10,766 nt of DNA from an uncultured Propionibacteriaceae bacterium (GTDB lineage: Bacteria; Actinomycetota; Actinomycetes; Propionibacteriales; Propionibacteriaceae). Each line of letters starts with the position of its first letter. The stretch's first letter is position 1. A program made the position numbers and the translations under genes. A model generated the notes under the pieces. It did no database searches, was not told where the DNA came from, and saw nothing but the letters and a program-made list of their open reading frames with translations. This document shows, one piece after another, positions 5,497 to 10,766 of this stretch. Where the stretch lies: assembly GCA_945875065.1 (NCBI GenBank), contig CAMCJC010000058.1, positions 1 through 10,766 of the forward strand. Reading direction: 5' to 3'.

Positions 5497-8000
5497 TCCG
5501 GGTCGGCGTCCTTGACCTCCGGCAGGATCGCCGTTACCACGGAACCGTCGGCGCGGCGGCCGCTGGTGACGGGACGGCCGCCGGTCACGGGCTTGAGGCC
5601 GGTCAGGGAAGGAAGCTCTTCGCCTTGCCCAAGCAGACCGACGCGAACGCTCTCCCCCAGCACCACCTCGTACTTGCGACCCCGAACCTCCAGTTCGAGG
5701 GGTCCGCCGAACTCCATGTCGAAGGTGATGGCGTCGCGCTCCAGCAGCACCCGCACCCGAGACTCCCGGATCTGCAGCGGGAACCGCATGGCCTCCCAGT
5801 CCTTGGGTAGGCGAGGGTCGAACGTGATGCGGCCGTGGTAGTCGCGCATGCCGGCGAACCCGAAGATCAAGGCGTTCCAGACTCCGCCGGTGGAAGCGAT
5901 GTGGACACCGTCGCGGGCATTGGCGTGGATATCGGCCAGGTCGACGTACAGGCCCGTCAGGAAGTACTGCATCGCCATCTCCTGGTACCCGACCTCGGCC
6001 GCGATCACCGACTGCACCACCGCCGACAGCGTCGAGTCGCCCGTGGTGATCGGGTCGTAGTACTCAAAATCAGCGCGCTTTTGCTCCAGCGAGAACTGGT
6101 CGCCCTGAAGGAACAGGGCCAGCACCACATCCGCTTGCTTCAACACCTGGAAGCGGTAGATCACAAGCGGGTGGAAGTTCAGCAACAGCGGGAACTTGTC
6201 CGCCGGCGTCTTCTCCAGATCCCACAGCTCGCTGGTGAGGAACTTCTCGTCCTGCGGGTGGATGCCGAACGTTTCGTCGAACGGAATGACCATCCCCTCG
6301 GCGCACGCCTCCCACTCCCGGATCTCTGCCTCGGTCAGGCCCAGCGAACTCACGATGCGGGCGAACGCGCGGGATTCGTCGCGTTCCATCTCGCGCATCA
6401 GTTCGGCGGCCCGTTTGAGATTGGCCCGCGCCATGACGTTGGTGAACATGTTGTTGTTCACCACTGCCGTGTACTCGTCGGGGCCGGTGACGCCATGGAT
6501 GTGGAAGCGCCGACTGCCGTCAGCCTCCTGCCGCCAGAACCCGAGGTCAGCCCACAGGCGGGCGGTCTCCGCCAGAACGGCGGCTCCGTCGCGGTACATG
6601 AAGTCTTTATCACCGGTCACGTTGCAATACTCGGCGAAGGCGTGAGCGATATCGGCATCGATGTGGTACTGGGCGGTACCGGCCGCGTAATAGGCCGACG
6701 CCTCCTCACCGTTGATGGTTCGCCAGGGGAACAGAGCCCCTTCTTGGCCGAGAATGCGGGCCCGCTCGCGTGCCTTCGGCAGCAGGCCGACGCGGTACCG
6801 CAGGGCGTTGCGGGCGATCCGGGGCGCCGTGTAGATCAGGAACGGCACCAGGTAGATCTCGGTGTCCCAGAAGTAATGGCCTTCGTAACCGGAGCCGGTG
6901 ACCCCTTTGGCAGGGATGCCCATCTGATCGGACCGGGCAGTGGCCTGGGCCAGCTGGAACAGGCACCAGCGGACCGCCTGCTGCACGGCCGGCTGGCCCA
7001 TCACCTCGACGTCGGTGTTGAGCCAGAACTCGTCGAGCCAGGCTCGCTGAGCATCGAAGAAGGATTCGAAGCCACGTTCGCGGACGCGATCGAGGGTGCG
7101 GCGGCACCGGTCGAACAGTTCCAGCGGCGGCACCCCGCGCGACGTGTGGTACGCGACGGCCTTCCGCAGCACGATTGGGGCGCCGGCTCGGGCCTCGACG
7201 CGGTAGACAAGCTTCGCCTGGTCCTCTTCGACGCGGGAGACGACCTCGAACGCGTTCGACGTTTCCAGGGTGTGCTCGGCCGCGACGACGAGCCGCATAC
7301 CCGAGTCGGTGGTCTCGTAGCCCAGGGCGATGCGCTGGTCGTCGTTCCACTGCCCCCGCGGCTGCAGAACGCGCCCCTGGAACTGGCCGGCGCGGCGCGG
7401 ATCGAACCCGTCGTCGGTCTTCGGCTGGCGGTAGTCGTCGAAACCGTCCTGCCGGTTGACCAGCTGGGACGACAAGACCACCGGCGCATCGCCTTCGAGC
7501 ATCGTGAGTTCGATCTCGAACAGCGCGAGGTGGCGGTCGGTGAAACTCACCATGCGGCGAGAGCGGAGCTGGACTCGCTTGCCCGCCGGGGTGCGCCACA
7601 CGAGTTCGCGGGTCAGGCAGCCGCCTCGGAAGTCGAGTGCGCGCTCGTATGAGTCGAGGTCGGAGATGCCGAGAGTCAGCGGCTCGTCGTCGACATAGAT
7701 CTTGATGATCTTCGCATCGGGCACGTTCACGATCGTCTGACCGGTGCGGGCGAATCCGAAGGCCTCCTCGGCATGCTTGATATTCCAGGTCTCGTGGAAG
7801 CCGTTGATGAAGGTGCCATGGGCGTACGACTTGCGGCTCTCCTCAGGGTTGGCGCGCATGCCAAGGTAGCCGTTACCCACCGAGAACAGCGTCTCGGTGA
7901 CCCCGAGGTCGTCGACGCTCGGCTCCAGTTCCACGAGCCGCCAGTCCTCGATCGGGAAGCGGGATCGGTTCATCGGGTCGGAGGCGATCCAGCGCATCAT
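5493..8000 (-). CDS. Glycoside hydrolase family 65 disaccharide phosphorylase (trehalose/kojibiose/maltose type)
   Basis: This 835-residue cytosolic inverting phosphorylase should split an alpha-glucosyl disaccharide with phosphate into glucose and beta-glucose 1-phosphate. The N-terminal beta-sandwich contains ETLFSVGNGYLGMR (36-49) and HGTFINGFHE (61-70). The (alpha/alpha)6 catalytic domain contains GSGYEGHYFWDTEIY (369-383), TINGEEASAYYAAGTAQYH (428-446) and HIHGVTGPDEYTAVVNNN (500-517); Glu509 is the expected general acid. Phosphate-binding elements are KQAD (621-624) and GDSTLS (654-659). A C-terminal beta domain follows from about 735, with a polar tail after about 795. The start is the first of two adjacent ATGs, placed 8 nt after GGGGGAG and overlapping the HAD stop as ATGA. 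Pairing with a beta-phosphoglucomutase-like gene is the classic arrangement and resembles Rv3400-Rv3401. Trehalose, kojibiose, maltose or nigerose cannot be told apart by eye. Confidence 0.93.
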   Translation of the reverse strand: MMRWIASDPMNRSRFPIEDWRLVELEPSVDDLGVTETLFSVGNGYLGMRANPEESRKSYAHGTFINGFHETWNIKHAEEAFGFARTGQTIVNVPDAKIIKIYVDDEPLTLGISDLDSYERALDFRGGCLTRELVWRTPAGKRVQLRSRRMVSFTDRHLALFEIELTMLEGDAPVVLSSQLVNRQDGFDDYRQPKTDDGFDPRRAGQFQGRVLQPRGQWNDDQRIALGYETTDSGMRLVVAAEHTLETSNAFEVVSRVEEDQAKLVYRVEARAGAPIVLRKAVAYHTSRGVPPLELFDRCRRTLDRVRERGFESFFDAQRAWLDEFWLNTDVEVMGQPAVQQAVRWCLFQLAQATARSDQMGIPAKGVTGSGYEGHYFWDTEIYLVPFLIYTAPRIARNALRYRVGLLPKARERARILGQEGALFPWRTINGEEASAYYAAGTAQYHIDADIAHAFAEYCNVTGDKDFMYRDGAAVLAETARLWADLGFWRQEADGSRRFHIHGVTGPDEYTAVVNNNMFTNVMARANLKRAAELMREMERDESRAFARIVSSLGLTEAEIREWEACAEGMVIPFDETFGIHPQDEKFLTSELWDLEKTPADKFPLLLNFHPLVIYRFQVLKQADVVLALFLQGDQFSLEQKRADFEYYDPITTGDSTLSAVVQSVIAAEVGYQEMAMQYFLTGLYVDLADIHANARDGVHIASTGGVWNALIFGFAGMRDYHGRITFDPRLPKDWEAMRFPLQIRESRVRVLLERDAITFDMEFGGPLELEVRGRKYEVVLGESVRVGLLGQGEELPSLTGLKPVTGGRPVTSGRRADGSVVTAILPEVKDADPE

Positions 8001-8710
8001 GCGAGTAGCTCCCCCAGATCCTCGACGACGACGCCAGCGCCCGCCTGAGTGAGGGCGTCACGGCCGACCCCGCGGTCGACGGCGACGACGAGACCGAAAC
8101 CCCCAGCTGCACCGGCGGCGACGCCGGACAGCGCATCTTCGATGACGACGGCGCGCTCGCGCGGGCATTCCAGCACCTCAGCCGCATAGGCGAACGTGTC
8201 GGGCGCAGGCTTACCCGCCAGCCCTTGGGCGAGCGCGACCTGTCCATCGACCACGACCGTGAAGAAGCCCAGCATCTTCGAGGCGCGCAGCACCGCTACG
8301 GCGTTCTTCGACGAAGACACCACCGCCAAGCGGGCACCGCGGGCGGCCAACGCCTCGATCAGGGCCTTGGACCCGGGGAAAGGCGCGACGCCGTCGCGCT
8401 CGATGATCTCGTTGAACGCTTCATTCTTGCGGTTGCCGAGGCCGCAGACGGTCTGCTGGTCCCCCGCGTCCTCCGGGGTCCCTTCGGCCAAGACGATGCC
8501 GCGAGAGGCGAGGAAGTCGCGCACCCCGTCGTAGCGGGGCTTGCCGTCGATGAAGGCGAAGTAGTCGCCGTCTCGGTAGGGGCTCTGGCCTCCGTAGCTG
8601 GTGAGGAACTCGTTGAACATCGCTTCCCAGGCCCGCATGTGGACCTCGGCGGTCGGGGTGATCACCCCGTCCAGGTCAAATAGATAGGCGTCGTACTGGC
8701 TGAAATCCAT
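7997..8710 (-). CDS. pgmB: Beta-phosphoglucomutase-like HAD-IA family enzyme
   Basis: This 237-residue HAD-superfamily protein has all four motifs: FDLDGVITPTAEVH (11-24) with nucleophile Asp12 and acid/base Asp14; Ser in VVSSSKNA (130-137); Lys167 in GKPAPDTF; and IEDALSGV (190-197) with Glu191 and Asp192. The cap after motif I includes DGKPRYDGVRDFLASRGI (55-72) and TVCGLGNRKN (87-96), a form typical of beta-phosphoglucomutase-like proteins linked to GH65 genes in actinobacteria. Expected reaction: beta-glucose 1-phosphate to glucose 6-phosphate via the 1,6-bisphosphate, with Mg2+, feeding the product of the coupled GH65 enzyme into glycolysis. A phosphatase activity on a sugar phosphate is the main alternative. 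Its stop overlaps the GH65 start by 4 nt; upstream, the glycosylase gene ends 16 nt away. The ribosome site is weak (GTGAGG about 14 nt upstream). Confidence 0.88.
   Translation of the reverse strand: MDFSQYDAYLFDLDGVITPTAEVHMRAWEAMFNEFLTSYGGQSPYRDGDYFAFIDGKPRYDGVRDFLASRGIVLAEGTPEDAGDQQTVCGLGNRKNEAFNEIIERDGVAPFPGSKALIEALAARGARLAVVSSSKNAVAVLRASKMLGFFTVVVDGQVALAQGLAGKPAPDTFAYAAEVLECPRERAVVIEDALSGVAAGAAGGFGLVVAVDRGVGRDALTQAGAGVVVEDLGELLA
8009..8015 (-). promoter_or_regulatory. Ribosome binding site for GH65
   Basis: The minus strand reads GGGGGAG, 8 nt upstream of ATG 7998-8000 and 11 nt upstream of the following ATG 7995-7997. The spacing favours the first ATG as the start. Confidence 0.7.
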
Positions 8711-8726
8711 GGGCGACAGGGTAGCC

Positions 8727-9539
8727 TCACCGCGGGGGCTGACACGCTCGGCACCAGTACAAAGATCGTCCCTCCAAGTCGGCCTTTGAGACAGGGGTTC
8801 CGCACACCAGGCAGGGCTGCCCGGCGCGGCGGTAAACGTATACCTCGCCGCCGTGCGGATCCTCCCGCGGCGGGCGCTCCTGGACTTCAGGGGAGTGTTC
8901 GTTTCGTACGGTATCGATGCGCCCTCGTTCGACGGCGGTGGTCATCAGCTGCTTCAGATCTCCCCAGAGCAGTCCCCAGGTTTTCTCGTCCAGGTCGCGC
9001 CCGGGAATGGCTGGGTCGAGGCCGTGCCGGAACAGCACCTCGGCTCGGAAGATGTTGCCGACGCCCGCCGCTACCTTCTGGTCCATCAGGAGCGCCGCGA
9101 TTGACCGTTTGGAGCGTCGGATGTGCTCGAACCCGCGGCTGGGGTCGGAGTCGGCGCGCAACGGGTCGGGTCCACTGGCGGCGGTGACGGCGTCGCGCTG
9201 TGTCGCGGCGATCATGCGGCACCACTGGGGGCCGTGCAGATCCGCTGCGACCTGCTCGTCGGCGATGCGCAGCCGCACCACCCCGATCGGCTCCGCCATG
9301 GGGTGAAGCCGTAGCTTGCCGATCAGTCCTAGATGGATGTGAACGATGCTGGGCTCGGCCACGTCGAACGCGACGAACAAATGCTTGCCGACGGCCTCGG
9401 CCCCGACCAGGACTTGCCCATTCAGGCGCGTCGCCTCCGTAGCGAACCGCCCCTGCGGCGACGAGACCGCGACCTGCTTACCGGCGAACCGCGAGCCAAT
9501 CGCGTCGGCTAGGCGATGAATGACGTGACCTTCGGGCAT
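8727..9539 (-). CDS. nei: Fpg/Nei family DNA glycosylase/AP lyase (Nei1-like)
   Basis: This is a 270-residue base-excision repair enzyme that removes oxidised bases and cleaves the abasic site. The mature N-terminus is the catalytic Pro2 followed by Glu3 (MPEGH), so the start must be ATG 9537-9539 and not the in-frame TTG three codons upstream. Lys52 (GKHLF) is the conserved lysine of the beta-sandwich domain. LMDQKVAAGVGNIFRAEVLF (151-170) is the helix-two-turns-helix region. The zinc finger is complete, with Cys243, Cys246, Cys263 and Cys266 (CLVC...YWCRAC). The MPEGHxxHRLA start and the SSPQGRF block (26-32) match mycobacterial Nei1 (Rv2464c) more than Fpg/MutM. It lies 11 nt after the SNF2 helicase stop, suggesting a shared transcript and possibly a shared DNA-maintenance role. 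Confidence 0.93.
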   Translation of the reverse strand: MPEGHVIHRLADAIGSRFAGKQVAVSSPQGRFATEATRLNGQVLVGAEAVGKHLFVAFDVAEPSIVHIHLGLIGKLRLHPMAEPIGVVRLRIADEQVAADLHGPQWCRMIAATQRDAVTAASGPDPLRADSDPSRGFEHIRRSKRSIAALLMDQKVAAGVGNIFRAEVLFRHGLDPAIPGRDLDEKTWGLLWGDLKQLMTTAVERGRIDTVRNEHSPEVQERPPREDPHGGEVYVYRRAGQPCLVCGTPVSKADLEGRSLYWCRACQPPR

Positions 9540-9550
9540 GGAGCACAAGG

Positions 9551-10766
9551 CTATTCCAGCAGGGCGCGGATGTCGTCGACCGTGATGGCCCCGCCGCGGT
9601 ACTCGCCGGATTTGACGACCGTTTCGAACAGCTCCCGTTTGCGCTGCTGCAGCGCGACAACCTTCTCCTCGATCGTGTCAGCCGCCACCAGGCGGTACAC
9701 GTTGACGGCGCGATTCTGACCGATGCGATGCGCTCGGTCGATGGCCTGGTTCTCGGCGGCCGGGTTCCACCAGGGGTCGAGGACGAAGACGTAGTCGGCC
9801 TCGGTCAGGGTCAGGCCGACGCCGCCCGCCTTGAGGGAGATCAGGAAGACGGGATCGTCGCCGCGGCGGAACTCGGCGATCCGGCCCCGGCGATCTCGAG
9901 TGCGGCCATCGAGGTAGACGTGGCCGACGCCCGCGTCCTCTAGGGCATCGCGAACCAGTCCAAGAAAACCGGTGAACGACGAGAAAACTAGGGCCCGGTG
10001 GCCCTCGTCGACGAGCTCGACGAGATGCTCGATCAGGGTGTCGATCTTCGCCGACGCGGTGGGTGGGGCCGCCTCCTCGATCAACCGCGGGTCGAGGGCG
10101 AGCTGTCGCAGGCGCGTCAGCGCGCTCAGGATGGCAACCTTGTTGCTGGCCAGGTCGTCGAGCATCCCGAGGACCCGGACGCGCTCGCGAGTCAGGTGCT
10201 GCTCGTAGACGCTCCGGTGGGCGTCGGTGAGCTCGACCCTGACGACCTGCTCGGTCTTCGGCGGCAGCTCAGCCACGACCTGCCGCTTGGTACGGCGCAG
10301 CAGGAACGGCCGGATGCGCGACCTTAGCCGACCGAGGACGGCCGAATCGCCGTCGGCCTCGATAGGGCCGCGGTACCGCTCGGTGAACGTCTCCATGCGC
10401 GGGAATAGCCCGGGTGCGGCCAGCGTGAAGATCGCCCACAGGTCCGCGAGGGAGTTTTCGAGCGGCGTGCCGGTGACGGCCAGGGTGAATGGGGCACCGA
10501 TGCGGGCCGCAGCTTGGTGGGTGCGGGAACGATGGTTCTTGACGAACTGCGCCTCGTCCAGCACCAGGCCGCGCCACGACTGCGACAAGTACTGCTCCTC
10601 CTCCAGGCGCAGGAGCGTGTAAGAGGTAACGACGACGTGGGCGCCAGCGATCTCGTCGGCCAGGGACGTGCCGCGCCGCGCCTCAGTCGCGGAGATCACC
10701 GCGACCTTGAGTTTAGGCGCGAAACGCTCGGCCTCAAACGCCCAGGTGACGACAACGCAGGCGGGC
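9551..10766 (-). CDS. SNF2-family DEAD/DEAH-box helicase, C-terminal part (5' end outside window)
   Basis: The frame is open to the window edge; the GTG at 10697-10699 is internal, because the 22 codons before it continue the family sequence (VVVTWAFEAERFAPKLKV, the segment after motif I). Visible ATPase features are motif II LDEAQ (codons at about 10547-10561), motif III TGTPLEN (10454-10474), RRTKRQV before the inter-lobe linker, motif IV ALVFSSFTGFL, motif V SLKAGGVGLTLT, and motif VI AIDRAHRIGQ with the arginine fingers (9719-9748). About 404 residues are visible. Motif I (Walker A) and any N-terminal SWIM zinc finger or other domain lie outside. SNF2 proteins use ATP to translocate on double-stranded DNA and remodel bound proteins; bacterial ones include RapA, HepA-like and mycobacterial HelZ-type proteins. 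The C-terminus ends soon after the ATPase core (VDDIRALLE), with no extra domain. Confidence 0.93.
   Translation of the reverse strand, partial: PACVVVTWAFEAERFAPKLKVAVISATEARRGTSLADEIAGAHVVVTSYTLLRLEEEQYLSQSWRGLVLDEAQFVKNHRSRTHQAAARIGAPFTLAVTGTPLENSLADLWAIFTLAAPGLFPRMETFTERYRGPIEADGDSAVLGRLRSRIRPFLLRRTKRQVVAELPPKTEQVVRVELTDAHRSVYEQHLTRERVRVLGMLDDLASNKVAILSALTRLRQLALDPRLIEEAAPPTASAKIDTLIEHLVELVDEGHRALVFSSFTGFLGLVRDALEDAGVGHVYLDGRTRDRRGRIAEFRRGDDPVFLISLKAGGVGLTLTEADYVFVLDPWWNPAAENQAIDRAHRIGQNRAVNVYRLVAADTIEEKVVALQQRKRELFETVVKSGEYRGGAITVDDIRALLE

Noticed and set aside
5835..7652. 605-codon open frame on the plus strand opposite GH65
   Set aside because: It lies entirely antisense to a clear GH65 gene, has no recognisable domain, and is of the kind GC-rich coding DNA produces on the opposite strand.
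9540..9548. TTG start three codons upstream of the Nei start
   Set aside because: The catalytic proline must follow the initiator methionine, so only ATG 9537-9539 gives an active enzyme.

Overview
The window is GC-rich and coding-dense, with GTG starts, 4-nt stop/start overlaps and almost no non-coding DNA. The gene content points to an actinobacterium: a Nei1-type glycosylase beginning MPEGH, a beta-phosphoglucomutase-like HAD protein paired with a GH65 phosphorylase (compare Rv3400-Rv3401 of Mycobacterium tuberculosis), and a TIGR03943/permease pair. The genus cannot be fixed from the sequence; an affiliation near Propionibacteriales is only a guess.

Layout, plus strand (1-2639). The window opens inside the C-terminal half of an FGGY-family carbohydrate kinase. 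Its stop codon overlaps the start of an AraM/EgsA-type sn-glycerol-1-phosphate dehydrogenase homologue. After that gene comes a very strong 48-nt inverted repeat (1853-1900) in the only sizeable intergenic gap (1835-1991), then a DedA-family membrane protein.

Layout, minus strand (2641-10766, read right to left). This is a tight run of seven genes: a SNF2-family helicase (its N-terminal part lies beyond the window), a Nei/Fpg-type DNA glycosylase, a beta-phosphoglucomutase-like HAD enzyme, a GH65 disaccharide phosphorylase, an unrecognised 387-residue protein, a TIGR03943-family membrane protein and a YraQ/ArsP_1-type permease. Three junctions overlap by 4 nt and the other three gaps are 11-25 nt, so much of this could be one transcript. 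The plus-strand DedA gene and the minus-strand permease converge with one base between their stops.

How the genes fit together. GH65 and the HAD enzyme form a recognisable pathway: phosphorolysis of an alpha-glucosyl disaccharide to beta-glucose 1-phosphate, then isomerisation to glucose 6-phosphate. The kinase and dehydrogenase probably act in sequence on a sugar, a polyol or their phosphates. The TIGR03943 protein and the permease form a conserved two-gene membrane system of unknown cargo. SNF2 and Nei suggest a DNA-maintenance pair. No mobile element, CRISPR array, tRNA or rRNA was seen. The least explained items are the 387-residue protein coupled to GH65 and the large hairpin.
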